Assembly (NCBI RefSeq): GCF_004331345.1
Contig: NZ_SJJZ01000003.1
Span: 1,426,001 to 1,490,000 of the forward strand
DNA from: Kribbella soli
GTDB lineage: Bacteria > Actinomycetota > Actinomycetes > Propionibacteriales > Kribbellaceae
Length of the DNA: 64,000 nt
Reading direction: 5' to 3'
Part shown: in pieces, positions 52,805 to 61,681 of the stretch
How positions within the stretch are numbered: position 1 is the first letter of the stretch
Layout of the letters: the number at the start of each line of letters is the position of its first letter
Position numbers and translations under genes: made by a program
Notes under the pieces: generated by a model
Databases searched by the model: none
Seen by the model: the letters and a program-made list of their open reading frames with translations, nothing else
Told to the model about the DNA's origin: nothing

Positions 52805-55378
52805 ATGCCTGGAACCAACCTGACGCGCGACGAGGCGCGTTCCCGTGCGGGCGTGGTCAGCGACGTGAGCTACGCGATTGAGCTCGATCTGGCCAACGCC
52901 CCGAGTGGCGCACCGACCTACCCGTCGGTGACCACCATCACGTTCACCGCCGTAGCCGGCGCGAGCACGTTCGCCGACCTGATCGCGGACAAGGTCCGCG
53001 AGATCACGCTGAACGGCGTCACCCTCGACCCGGACGTGGTGTACGACGGCGCCCGCATCCAGCTCGACGGGCTGGCCGAGCGCAACGAGCTCACCGTGGC
53101 GGCGGACTGCCTGTACTCACGGACCGGTGAAGGGCTGCACCGCTCGGTCGACCCGGCCGACAAGGAGACCTACCTCTACACCCAGTTCGAGGTGCCCGAC
53201 GCCCGCCGGGTGTTTGCCACCTTCGAGCAGCCCGATCTCAAGGCCCCGTTCACGTTCACCGTTTCCGCACCGGCCCGCTGGGTCGTCATCTCGAACGCCC
53301 CGACGCCCGAGCCCACGCCGTACCAGGGTGAGAACGGCGAGGAGCTGGCCCGGTGGGAGTTCCCGCCGACCGAGCGGATCTCGACGTACATCACCGCTGT
53401 CGTCGCGGGTCCGTACCACGTGGTGACGGACGTGTACGAGGGTCCGCACGGTACGTACCCGTTGTCGCTGCTGTGCCGTCCGTCGCTGAAGGAGGCGCTG
53501 GACGTCGAGGACCTGTTCGAGGTCACGAAGCAGGGCTTCGCACTGTTCGAGGAAGCGTTCGGTACGCCGTACCCGTTCCACAAGTACGACCAGGCCTTCG
53601 TGCCGGAGTACAACATGGGCGCGATGGAGAACGCGGGCTGCGTGACGCTGCGGGACGAGTACCTGTTCCGCAGCCGTACGACGCACGCGGAGCTGGAGGC
53701 CCGCGCCAACACGGTGCTGCACGAGCTGGCGCACATGTGGTTCGGCGACCTGGTGACGATGACCTGGTGGGACGACCTGTGGCTGAACGAGTCGTTCGCC
53801 GAGTGGGCCAGCCACTGGGCACAGGTGGTCGCGACGACGAAGTACTCCGACGCGTGGACGACGTTCTGCAACGCCCGTAAGAACTGGGCGTACCGGCAGG
53901 ACCAGCTGCCGTCGACACACCCGATCGCGGCCGACATGATCGACTTCCACGCGGTCGAGGTGAACTTCGACGGCATCACCTACGCCAAGGGCGCGTCGAC
54001 GCTGCGACAGCTGGTCGCGTTCGTCGGTGAGGACACCTTCGTCACCGCGCTGAAGGAGTACTTCCACGACCACGCGTTCGGCAACACCGAGCTGACCGAC
54101 CTGCTGAAGCCGCTGGAGAAGGCGTCCGGCCGCGACCTCGACGACTGGACCGAGCGGTGGCTGCGGACCGCGGGCGTGAACACGCTGCGCGCCGACTTCG
54201 CCGTCGACTCCGCAGGTGCGTTCACCTCCTTCGCGATCGAGCAGACCGCGACCGAGAAGTTCCCGGTACTGCGGCCGCACCGGCTGGCGGTCGGCCTGTA
54301 CCGGCGTACCGACGAGGGCCTGGTCCGGACCGAGCGGTTCGAGGTGGACATCGACGGGCCGCGGACCGAGCTCCCCGAGCTCACCGGCGCGACCCAGCCG
54401 GACCTGGTGCTGCTGAACGACGACGACCTCACCTACGCGAAGATCCGGCTGGACGAGCGGTCGCGGGCCACGCTGGTGGAGTCGATCGACCAGCTCACCG
54501 AGTCGCTGCCGAGGGCGCTCGCCTGGGGCTCGACGTGGGACATGACCCGGGACGCAGAGATGCCGGCCAGCCAGTACGTCGGCATCGTGCTGCGCGGCAT
54601 CCGGGCCGAGACCGACCTGACCGGCGTCCGCTCCCTGCTCAACCAGGCGAGCAGCGCCATCAACCAGTACGCCGCCCCGCAGAACCGGCCCGCCCTGCGC
54701 GCGCAGTTCGAGGAGGAGCTGGCTGGTCTCGTGGCCGGTTCCGAGCCGGGCAGCGACCACCAACTCGCGTTCGTCCGGGCCTACAGCTCGGCCGTCTTCT
54801 CGGACGCCGGTGCCGACCGGCTCGCCGGGTGGCTTGAGGGTCGCGACCTGCCGGAGGGCCTGGTCGTCGACACCGACCTGCGCTGGACGCTGATCGTCGC
54901 GCTGTCCCGGCTCGGCCGCATCGGTGCGGACGAGATCGACGACGAGCTCACCCGCGACACCACGATCACCGGTCAGGAGCGGGCCGCCCAGGCCCGTGCC
55001 GCCCGGCCGACCGTGGAGGCGAAGGAAGAGGCCTGGCGGATCGCCGTCGAGTCCGAGGACACTCCGAACGAGACCCAGTTCCGGACCATCCTCGGCTTCC
55101 AGCAGCCGGGCCAGGAGGACCTGCTGCGGCCGTACGTCGACAAGTACCTGAACGCGGCCAAGGACGTGTACACCCGGCTGGGCTCGTCGATGGGCGAGAA
55201 CGTGCTGGTGTATCTGTCGCCGCGGCACCTGGCCGACCAGGCGGCGCTGGACGCGCTGACCGGCTGGCTGGCCGTGGAGTCGTCGTCCGTCGACGCTCCG
55301 ACGCTCCGGTACGTCACCGAGGCCCAGGCGGATCTGACTCGCGCGATCGCCGCGCAGGCGCAGGACAACGTCGCCTGA
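52805..55378 (+). CDS. pepN: Aminopeptidase N (M1 family)
   Basis: This 857-residue zinc aminopeptidase has the exopeptidase motif GAMEN near residue 271, zinc ligands in HELAH (306-310) and Glu329 in LWLNESF. An N-terminal beta domain precedes and an ERAP1-like helical C-terminal domain follows. It removes N-terminal residues from peptides in the cytoplasm. The ATG start is typical (MPGTNLTRDEARSRA). A strong terminator follows at 55389. Confidence 0.97.
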   Translation: MPGTNLTRDEARSRAGVVSDVSYAIELDLANAPSGAPTYPSVTTITFTAVAGASTFADLIADKVREITLNGVTLDPDVVYDGARIQLDGLAERNELTVAADCLYSRTGEGLHRSVDPADKETYLYTQFEVPDARRVFATFEQPDLKAPFTFTVSAPARWVVISNAPTPEPTPYQGENGEELARWEFPPTERISTYITAVVAGPYHVVTDVYEGPHGTYPLSLLCRPSLKEALDVEDLFEVTKQGFALFEEAFGTPYPFHKYDQAFVPEYNMGAMENAGCVTLRDEYLFRSRTTHAELEARANTVLHELAHMWFGDLVTMTWWDDLWLNESFAEWASHWAQVVATTKYSDAWTTFCNARKNWAYRQDQLPSTHPIAADMIDFHAVEVNFDGITYAKGASTLRQLVAFVGEDTFVTALKEYFHDHAFGNTELTDLLKPLEKASGRDLDDWTERWLRTAGVNTLRADFAVDSAGAFTSFAIEQTATEKFPVLRPHRLAVGLYRRTDEGLVRTERFEVDIDGPRTELPELTGATQPDLVLLNDDDLTYAKIRLDERSRATLVESIDQLTESLPRALAWGSTWDMTRDAEMPASQYVGIVLRGIRAETDLTGVRSLLNQASSAINQYAAPQNRPALRAQFEEELAGLVAGSEPGSDHQLAFVRAYSSAVFSDAGADRLAGWLEGRDLPEGLVVDTDLRWTLIVALSRLGRIGADEIDDELTRDTTITGQERAAQARAARPTVEAKEEAWRIAVESEDTPNETQFRTILGFQQPGQEDLLRPYVDKYLNAAKDVYTRLGSSMGENVLVYLSPRHLADQAALDALTGWLAVESSSVDAPTLRYVTEAQADLTRAIAAQAQDNVA

Positions 55379-55388
55379 TCGACGTTCT

Positions 55389-55422
55389 GACAGGGCCGGT
55401 CTCATACGCGACCGGCCCTGTC
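55389..55422 (+). terminator. Terminator of pepN
   Basis: Perfect 13-bp arms (GACAGGGCCGGTC at 55389-55401, complement at 55410-55422) with an eight-base loop lie 11 bp after the pepN stop. Confidence 0.92.
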
Positions 55423-55456
55423 GCGTTGAACCTCGCGGTGCGGTAAGACTGGACCG

Positions 55457-55987
55457 GTGCCCGCCTCTGACCCCGCCCTGGCCGGTGCGGCAGCTGTTGC
55501 GCTGACCGGACTCGCAGACGCGTACCGACCACGCCCCATCACCCCACTGATGCCCTGGCGCTACGCCAACCGCCTCGTGAAGCCGTACGTCGTCACGGCG
55601 CGCGGAAGGCAGTGGGACGACCAGATGGTCGACATCGCCCGCAGCACCGCCACGCGCCAGCTCGAGTTCGACGACGCGATGGGGTCCGTCGGACTCGGCG
55701 TCGTCGTACTGCACCTCGGCGACGACGGCATCTACCTGGTGGTGCAGAGCTGGGCGAAGGACTTCCAGTCCCGGCTCAGCATCTTCAGCGGCATGGATGT
55801 CGACGACCTCCGGCCGGCGCCGATCGGAGCCGCTCCGTGCGTGTGGGAGCTGGAGGTGCTCAGTCACGAGCGCACGGCGTACGTGAACCACATCCTCTCT
55901 GCCGACGTCGACGTCGACTCCTGGCTCGACGACGCCCTCGACACCCGCCCCAAACCGCTCCCCAACGGCATCCCCTCCGGCACCTAG
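55457..55987 (+). CDS. Uncharacterised 176-residue protein
   Basis: A soluble protein starting with GTG 55457, with no recognised domain. It holds conserved-looking segments RLVKPYVVTARGRQWDDQMVD and VGLGVVVLHLGDDGIYLVV and an acidic C-terminal part. It is monocistronic between the pepN terminator and a 208-bp gap. Base use matches the neighbours, so it is probably a real, lineage-restricted gene. Confidence 0.65.
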   Translation: MPASDPALAGAAAVALTGLADAYRPRPITPLMPWRYANRLVKPYVVTARGRQWDDQMVDIARSTATRQLEFDDAMGSVGLGVVVLHLGDDGIYLVVQSWAKDFQSRLSIFSGMDVDDLRPAPIGAAPCVWELEVLSHERTAYVNHILSADVDVDSWLDDALDTRPKPLPNGIPSGT

Positions 55988-56195
55988 GCGATATCGCGAT
56001 TTCGCAACCGCTCGACTGCATTCGGTGAGGGTCAAACGATTGTTCGTCGGCGGATCGTGAGGGGGCGTGCGCGGTGCGCGATTCCCTTGTGGAGAAAGAG
56101 ATTCTCGCCACCTGAGAGACGCTCACTTCTTCGGCAGTTCGGTTTAAGCTGCACCGGATGTATCCATCCAGGGTGTCTGGGGAGGGGCCCTTGCC

Positions 56196-56882
56196 GTGAC
56201 ACGCGTCGACCACCGCAAGCCACCCGCTCGGGCTGCCCGGAGACAGCAGCGGCCCGCAGGCAGGCGGAGCTCGCCCGAGGCGCGCCCGCGGAAGGCACAG
56301 CGTTCGCACAGTGCCATCGGAGCGGCGATCGTGGCCAGCCTGGCGATGGTCGCGGTGTTCGCGTTCATCCTCACCAGGGGTACGGCGTCGGATTCGCCGG
56401 CCGACGGGCTGCGGATGGGTTCGGGTACCGACAACGGCGCCGCCGCACCGGCCGAGCCGACCGCCAGTGCCACTGGGAGCGCCACGAAGGCGGACCGGAA
56501 GCCTCCGGTGTCCGCGGCGGCACCCAACCCGTCGGCGAAGGCTCAGACGACCACACCGCCGGCTGTGAACACCGGACCGACGTCACCGAAGTTCAAGCAA
56601 GGCCAGTGGATCGCGATGCTGGACAAGTACCCGGCCGACGCGGGCCAGATGGCCAAGGACACCGCAACCAAGATCACACGGGCCGGTATACCGGCGAAAG
56701 CCATGCTGGTCGACGGCCAGTACCCGGGCATCACCAACAGCTCGCTGGCGCCGGTCACCGGCACCTGGGTGGTGTACCTCGGCCCCGGCACGTCCTCGGA
56801 GCAGATCCTCAACCTGTGCCTGGACCCGCGCACTCAGGCGGCGTACCAGAGCCCGTGCCCGACCTACGAACCAGCAGGCTGA
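56196..56882 (+). CDS. Single-span membrane protein with SPOR-like C-terminal domain
   Basis: This 228-residue protein has a basic N-terminus (about 38 residues, Arg-rich), one span (AIGAAIVASLAMVAVFAFIL) and a Pro/Ala/Thr-rich linker. A C-terminal domain of about 95 residues follows, WIAMLDKYPADAGQMAKDTATK to VVYLGPG. Its pattern resembles SPOR domains, which bind denuded peptidoglycan. GTG start. The last 19 bp overlap the convergent acetyltransferase gene. Confidence 0.65.
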   Translation: MTRVDHRKPPARAARRQQRPAGRRSSPEARPRKAQRSHSAIGAAIVASLAMVAVFAFILTRGTASDSPADGLRMGSGTDNGAAAPAEPTASATGSATKADRKPPVSAAAPNPSAKAQTTTPPAVNTGPTSPKFKQGQWIAMLDKYPADAGQMAKDTATKITRAGIPAKAMLVDGQYPGITNSSLAPVTGTWVVYLGPGTSSEQILNLCLDPRTQAAYQSPCPTYEPAG

Positions 56883-57460
56883 GGTCGTCCTAGGTCAGGC
56901 GCTGCGTCGGTCGCGAGCCGGGCGTGCAGGTGCGAGTCGTGGCGCTGCCCCGTCGGCTCGACGTAGTAGTCGCGCATCACGCCTTCGAGCTGGAACCCGG
57001 CGCGCAGTGCGACGTGACATGACCCCTCGTTGACGAGGGAATGGTCGAGCGAGATGCGGTGCAGCCGGAGCCCGTCGGCCACGAAGCCCCACCGCGCGGC
57101 CGCGTCGAGTGCGCGAGCGCCCAGTCGGCGGCCCCGGGCCAGCGGGCTGACCCAGTACGCCGCGACGGCCTGGTCGGGCACCCGGTGGACGTCCCGGAGC
57201 GTGACGCTGCCGAGCACCTGATCGGTCGCCGCGTCCGCGACCGCGAAGACGGCGTTGCCACGCGCCCAGCCGTCGATGCGCGGCTCCAGCCAGCGGCGAG
57301 CACGCTTGTCGGCGGGTGAGCTGATCACCGCCGTACCCGCGGTCCAGCGCAGGATCCCGGGGTCCTGCAGGGCCAGCGCCACTGCGGGCTCGTCGGACGC
57401 GACGAACGGGCGGAGGACTACATCGCCCAGGTCGATGCGATGTGGCTGGAGCGCGGCCAC
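56864..57460 (-). CDS. GNAT family N-acetyltransferase, RimJ-like
   Basis: This 198-residue acetyltransferase begins VVLRPFVASDEPAVALAL, with VSPLARGRRLGARALDAAARW as the acetyl-CoA-binding motif and RISLDHSLVNEGSCHVALRAGFQLEGVMRDYY, as in ribosomal-protein acetyltransferases. GTG 57460 begins one base upstream of, and just after, the DUF5130 stop, so both are co-transcribed. Substrate unknown. Confidence 0.88.
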   Translation of the reverse strand: MAALQPHRIDLGDVVLRPFVASDEPAVALALQDPGILRWTAGTAVISSPADKRARRWLEPRIDGWARGNAVFAVADAATDQVLGSVTLRDVHRVPDQAVAAYWVSPLARGRRLGARALDAAARWGFVADGLRLHRISLDHSLVNEGSCHVALRAGFQLEGVMRDYYVEPTGQRHDSHLHARLATDAAPDLGRPQPAGS

Positions 57461-57461
57461 G

Positions 57462-57863
57462 TCAGAGCTTGTGCGCCTCGTCGTTGGCGTGCAGCATCGG
57501 CGCCTGATGCGCGTGCGTACCCAGCTGCTGTACGCCGGTGACCAGACCACCGGTCAGGTCGCCGGTGGCGAACGACGTCTGCATTGTCAGCGCGGCCAGG
57601 CCCGCGGACGAGTCCGACAGCTGCCGCTTGGCCTGCTCGCCGGTGACGATCTCGAGGCGCCGGCCGGCTGGGTCGACGTACACCAGGACCGTGTGGTCCG
57701 GGTCGTCCAGCTCGTTCAGCAGCTCGATGGCGAACGGGCGGGTCTCCGAGTCCGCGCCGCCGACGTACACCGAGAAGTGCAGGCCGGAGGTCTCCTCGGC
57801 GTACCGGACGGCCCGCTCGATGTCGTAGAGCTGGTCCGGGGTGAATGCGTCACCAGCTGGCAC
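57462..57863 (-). CDS. DUF5130/TPM-like protein
   Basis: This 133-residue protein (FTPDQLYDIERAVRYAEETSGLHFSVYVG, later VLVYVDPAGRRLEIVTGEQAKRQL) has the TPM-like fold of the actinobacterial DUF5130 family, function unknown. The GTG at 57863 is chosen because GGAGG lies five bases upstream; a longer frame to 57914 exists but lacks a ribosome site. The start overlaps the preceding small membrane protein gene by 14 bp. Confidence 0.82.
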   Translation of the reverse strand: MPAGDAFTPDQLYDIERAVRYAEETSGLHFSVYVGGADSETRPFAIELLNELDDPDHTVLVYVDPAGRRLEIVTGEQAKRQLSDSSAGLAALTMQTSFATGDLTGGLVTGVQQLGTHAHQAPMLHANDEAHKL

Positions 57864-58140
57864 TTGCGCCTCCGAGCGTGCGGGCGACGCCGGTGGCGGC
57901 AGTCGCGGTGGCACCCGGCGCGCTGGTCAGCTCAGGCAGCTCGGGCAGGTTGGCCGGGTCCGGCTTGGTCGCCGTCGGTCCGTTGATCCAGACCGGCGGG
58001 GCCCACCAGGACAGGCCAGGGCGGTACCGCGGCCCGTTCGCGATCGACGACGCGAACACCAGCAGCGCCAGCACGGCGATGACCAGCACAGGAATCCCGA
58101 CGAACACCAGCAACGAGTGCCCGGACAATTCGACAATCAC
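57850..58140 (-). CDS. Small single-span membrane protein
   Basis: This 96-residue protein has one N-terminal span (LLVFVGIPVLVIAVLALLVFASS) and a cytoplasmic or external tail with PPVWINGPTATKP. A protein of this form often precedes DUF5130 genes in actinobacteria, which supports its being real. GTG start at 58140, weak ribosome site. Function unknown. Confidence 0.7.
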   Translation of the reverse strand: MIVELSGHSLLVFVGIPVLVIAVLALLVFASSIANGPRYRPGLSWWAPPVWINGPTATKPDPANLPELPELTSAPGATATAATGVARTLGGASASW

Positions 58141-58208
58141 GGCCTGAAGCCTAGTACCTCCTGCACGGGAGAGGCCGACACCCCTCCCGTACAGGTTCAG
58201 GACAGCTG

Positions 58209-58712
58209 TCAGCAGCCGCCGCAGTTGTAGTAGGTGATGTCCCAGTGGTTGCCTTCGTCGGCGTAGATGTTGCCGGCGCCGGAGCGCCACTGGGCGGCGC
58301 CGTCACCGCGGTCGGCGATCCGGGTGAACGTGTTGTGGATGTAGTTGCCGACACACGTGTACTTCGAGATGTCGACCTTGTACCCGTTCCGGTGGCTGTA
58401 CGTGCCGCTGGCATGGCCGACCTCGGTGCCACCGGTGATGTTCACCGCGCACCCGCTCGCCTGCTTCAGCGTGCGTACGCCGTAGACGGTCGAGTCGTTG
58501 ATGTTGGTGAACGACGTACAGGTCGAGTTGTTCCAGTCGGAGCAGTTGCCGCTGGACGACCAAGTGATGCCGGCGGCGCTGAAGATCGCGGTCGCCTGCG
58601 AGTGCGTCAGCTTGGTCAGGGCGGACGCCTGCTCGACCGCCACCACACCGGGCAGCAGGCCGACGACCACGGCGACCAGAGGGACGACGACACGACGGAG
58701 CAATGACTTCAT
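58209..58712 (-). CDS. Secreted M15-like peptidase
   Basis: This 167-residue exported protein has a signal peptide (residues 1-32) and a mature domain with six or more Cys. The zinc-site pattern of VanY/M15 peptidases is visible: SHxxGxxxD in SHRNGYKVDIS (His107, Asp114) and EGNHWDI (Glu153, His156) near the end. It may cut peptidoglycan stem or cross-bridge peptides. AAGGAG sits before the ATG within a 14-bp inverted repeat. It is downstream of the LPMO gene on the same strand. Confidence 0.72.
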   Translation of the reverse strand: MKSLLRRVVVPLVAVVVGLLPGVVAVEQASALTKLTHSQATAIFSAAGITWSSSGNCSDWNNSTCTSFTNINDSTVYGVRTLKQASGCAVNITGGTEVGHASGTYSHRNGYKVDISKYTCVGNYIHNTFTRIADRGDGAAQWRSGAGNIYADEGNHWDITYYNCGGC

Positions 58713-58717
58713 GGGGA

Positions 58718-58754
58718 CACTCCTTGAAATATGGGGCGGTTATTTCAAGGAGTG
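58718..58754 (-). promoter_or_regulatory. Hairpin that includes the ribosome site of the M15-like gene
   Basis: Perfect 14-bp arms (CACTCCTTGAAATA at 58718-58731, complement at 58741-58754) have a nine-base loop. On the minus-strand transcript the AAGGAG ribosome site lies in one arm, so folding would hide it. It could equally be a DNA operator or the LPMO terminator. Confidence 0.75.
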
Positions 58755-58793
58755 CACTGCCCAAGAAAGATATTGCCGAAACCTCAGGTTGAA

Positions 58794-59393
58794 TCAGAAA
58801 TTAACATCCGAACACTGGTAGAAGGCGTTTGCCGTGTCGGCGATCGTCCAGACCGCGAGGATCATGTGCCTTCCGGTGCGACCGGTCGGGATCGTGCCCG
58901 GGTGCGACACGTCGCTGGGTGGCCGTGTGCCGTTCATGGCGACGGTGAGGAACGGATTCAGGTCGAGTGCGGACCGGGTCAGCGGCTGCGTCGGATCCCA
59001 GCCCTGCTTGGTCATGTAGTACTTGAAGTCGGTGGTCGAGTGCGCCGCGGTCAGGTGCCACGAGAACGTGAACCCCTGCCCGCCCTGGAGCTGCGTGGCC
59101 GGCCAGGCCCCGCCGCGCTGGTCGTCGAGCTCGGCGAACTGACCGAGCCCTGCCGAGCAGAGCTTCCCGTCCGCGGGACCGCTCTGCGGGAATCCCTTGG
59201 GGCCTTCGACGCTCTGCGGCTCCCACTGGATCTGCCCGCAGTTCGTGACGACCCCGTCCTGACAGTTCTTGGCCCGACTGGCCGGGCCGGTGGTGAACCC
59301 GTGGCCGTAGGCGAGCGGAACCGACGTACACACCGTCAAAGCGAATGCTCCGACGGCAATTCCGGCCATGCTGAGTTTCCGTTTTCGCAGCAT
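58794..59393 (-). CDS. AA10 lytic polysaccharide monooxygenase
   Basis: This 199-residue secreted copper enzyme oxidatively cleaves chitin or cellulose. The signal peptide ends LAYG, so the mature protein begins with His31, the first histidine-brace ligand. The second is His118 in TAAHSTTDFKYYMTK. AVWTIADTANAFYQCSDVNF is the normal C-terminal strand. No extra carbohydrate-binding module. AGGAG precedes ATG 59393. A TTGACA element lies about 90 bp upstream on the minus strand. Confidence 0.95.
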   Translation of the reverse strand: MLRKRKLSMAGIAVGAFALTVCTSVPLAYGHGFTTGPASRAKNCQDGVVTNCGQIQWEPQSVEGPKGFPQSGPADGKLCSAGLGQFAELDDQRGGAWPATQLQGGQGFTFSWHLTAAHSTTDFKYYMTKQGWDPTQPLTRSALDLNPFLTVAMNGTRPPSDVSHPGTIPTGRTGRHMILAVWTIADTANAFYQCSDVNF

Positions 59394-59510
59394 GCGAACT
59401 CCTGCACTGTTGGGGCGGTGGACAGTGAAGGAAGGGCGCCTCTCCTGCTCAATAGAAAACAACCGTTCAAATCTATTGTCAACGGTTCGTGAGCAGGTGA
59501 ATACGGAAAG

Positions 59511-61628
59511 CTAGATATTCAGTGCACCGATCAAGCGACGGAGGCGCTGGTTGTTCGGCAGGTCCTCGACCAGCACCGGTTCGCCTTCCGGCCCGCCGAG
59601 CGGCACCCGCCAGTTCGGGTACTCGTCCGTGGTGCCGGGCTGGTTCTGGGTACGGCGTTCTCCGACGGCATCCGTCAGCGCGACACCGACGAGCTTGGCC
59701 GGCGTGTGCGCGACGTACCGGTGCATGGCCTCGACGATCCGCGCTACTTCGCCGTCCGTGTTGCTGAGCAGGTGCCGCTCGCGCAGCGCGTCGAGCCAAG
59801 CGTCACGGTCCGCCTCGTCGACAGCGAGCTCCTCCGCCACAGGGCGAGTCAACAGACCAAGGCGGTTCCGCAGCTCCACGTGGTCACCGGCGAGGTACCC
59901 AGCGGTCGGCGGCAGGTCGTGGGTGGTGACAGTGGCCAGGCACAGCTCCCGCCACCGCTCCGGTGCCAGCGGCTTCCCGTTGGCATCCCGCTCGAACCAC
60001 AGCACCGACGTACCGAGAATGCCGCGTTCTGTCAGGTAGTCGCGCACCCAGGGCTCTACGGTCCCCAGGTCCTCGCCGATCACCGTCACGCCGGAACGCT
60101 GCGCCTCCAGCACGAGGATGCCGACCAGTGCCTCATGGTCGTACCGCACGTAGGTGCCCTCGGTAGGCCGCTCCGGCGACGTCACCCACCACAGCCGGAA
60201 CATCCCGAGGATGTGGTCGATCCGCAGCCCGCCGCCGTGCCGCATCACCGCACGCACCAGGTCCCGCCAAGCGGCGTACCCGGTCTCAGCCAGCGCGTTG
60301 GGCCGCCACGGCGGCTGCGACCAGTCCTGGCCCTGCTGGTTGAACGCGTCCGGCGGTGCACCCACGTGGATGTCCCGCGCCAGCACGTCCTGCAGCGCCC
60401 ACGCGTCCGCACCGTCCGGATGCACACCAACGGCCAGGTCGTGTACGACGCCCAGCGACATGCCGGCCGCCTTCGCACGGGCCTGTGTCCGCGCCAGCTG
60501 CTCGTCGAGCTGCCACTGGAGCCAGCAGTGGAACTCCACCGCATCCGGGTTCTCGTTGCGGAAGGCAACAACGTCCGGTGACGTCGGCTCCTGCAGCTCC
60601 TCGGGCCACTTGCTCCACTCGGGCCCGTGCACGTCGGCGATCGCGGCCCAGGTGGCGAAGTCGATCAGCCCCTGGCTCTCCCGGTCGCAGTACGCGCCGT
60701 ACTCCGCGATCCGTCCCACCGACGGCTGCACGCGGAACAGCACCTGTAGTGCCTCACGCTTCGCCGCCCACACCGTGTCCCGGTCGAGCGCCGTCGAGTC
60801 CTCGCTGAGCGCCCGCGCTTGCAGCGCCAGTGTCCGGACCCGGTCCCGCTCCGCCGGGGCCAGGTCGCCGTACTCGTCGACGTCCTCGATCCGTAGGTAG
60901 ATCGGGTTCGCGAACCGCCGCGACGCCGGCAGGTACGGCGAGGGCTCCATGCGGCCTGCCAGCTCCGCAGCGTGCAGCGGGTTCACCAGTACGAAGCCGG
61001 CACCCAGGTCGTGCGCCGACCATGCGGCCAGGTCGGCCAGGTCGTGCAGGTCTCCGATGCCCCAGGAGCGCCGGGAACGAACGGAGTACAGCTGCAGCAC
61101 CCAGCCCCACGTCCGGTGCAGGTTCTCCGGCTCCAGCTTCCGCGGCGTCACGATCAGCGTGCTGACCGAGATCTCGGGGTTGCTACCGATCCGTGCGCAC
61201 AGGCGGTGGTACCCGAGCGGCAGGTCCCCCGGCAGCTGGAACGTCGCCTCGCCGACCTGTACCCCGTCGATCCACACCGGCTCAACCAGGTGGTCCTGCT
61301 GCGGGATGTCCCGCCGCTGACCGCCGTCCTCGAGGTCGACCCACACCTCCGCCGACGACCCGTGCGGCAGGTGTACGGCGAACCACGGGGTCCAGCCCTC
61401 CCGCATCACCACGGTGGCGGGCAGCGTACGACGCCAGCGCGCCTCCTGGTGCTCAGCTAGTGCCAGCGCCGCCTTCTCCGGTGTCGACGCATCCACACCG
61501 AGTGCCGCGAGTACGTCGGCCACGACCTCACTGGAGACGATCACATGCTCGCCCTGCCAGTTCCAGTACTCCGTCGCCACGCCATGGGCAACCGCTAGCT
61601 CGACAAGGGCCGGAGTGGGAGCTGTCAC
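59511..61628 (-). CDS. malQ: 4-alpha-glucanotransferase (GH77)
   Basis: This 705-residue amylomaltase transfers glucan segments between maltodextrins in the cytoplasm. An actinobacterial N-terminal extension of about 160 residues precedes the barrel. The GH77 region has YSVRSRRSWGIGDLHDL, LRIDHILGMFRLWWV (nucleophile Asp), VIGEDLGTVEPWV (acid/base Glu) and TTHDLPPTAGYLAG. GTG start. Maltodextrin partners are not adjacent. Confidence 0.96.
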   Translation of the reverse strand: MTAPTPALVELAVAHGVATEYWNWQGEHVIVSSEVVADVLAALGVDASTPEKAALALAEHQEARWRRTLPATVVMREGWTPWFAVHLPHGSSAEVWVDLEDGGQRRDIPQQDHLVEPVWIDGVQVGEATFQLPGDLPLGYHRLCARIGSNPEISVSTLIVTPRKLEPENLHRTWGWVLQLYSVRSRRSWGIGDLHDLADLAAWSAHDLGAGFVLVNPLHAAELAGRMEPSPYLPASRRFANPIYLRIEDVDEYGDLAPAERDRVRTLALQARALSEDSTALDRDTVWAAKREALQVLFRVQPSVGRIAEYGAYCDRESQGLIDFATWAAIADVHGPEWSKWPEELQEPTSPDVVAFRNENPDAVEFHCWLQWQLDEQLARTQARAKAAGMSLGVVHDLAVGVHPDGADAWALQDVLARDIHVGAPPDAFNQQGQDWSQPPWRPNALAETGYAAWRDLVRAVMRHGGGLRIDHILGMFRLWWVTSPERPTEGTYVRYDHEALVGILVLEAQRSGVTVIGEDLGTVEPWVRDYLTERGILGTSVLWFERDANGKPLAPERWRELCLATVTTHDLPPTAGYLAGDHVELRNRLGLLTRPVAEELAVDEADRDAWLDALRERHLLSNTDGEVARIVEAMHRYVAHTPAKLVGVALTDAVGERRTQNQPGTTDEYPNWRVPLGGPEGEPVLVEDLPNNQRLRRLIGALNI

Positions 61629-61681
61629 CCCAGCGAGTCTGCCGCATCAACCGCACCAACGGCCAAACGGCGCGCGTTGCG

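Noticed and set aside
53117..56035. Very long minus-strand open frame opposite pepN
   Set aside because: It is the antisense shadow of a certain gene; the predicted protein is Arg/Val/Leu-rich low-complexity sequence without domain features, as expected from GC-skewed codon positions.
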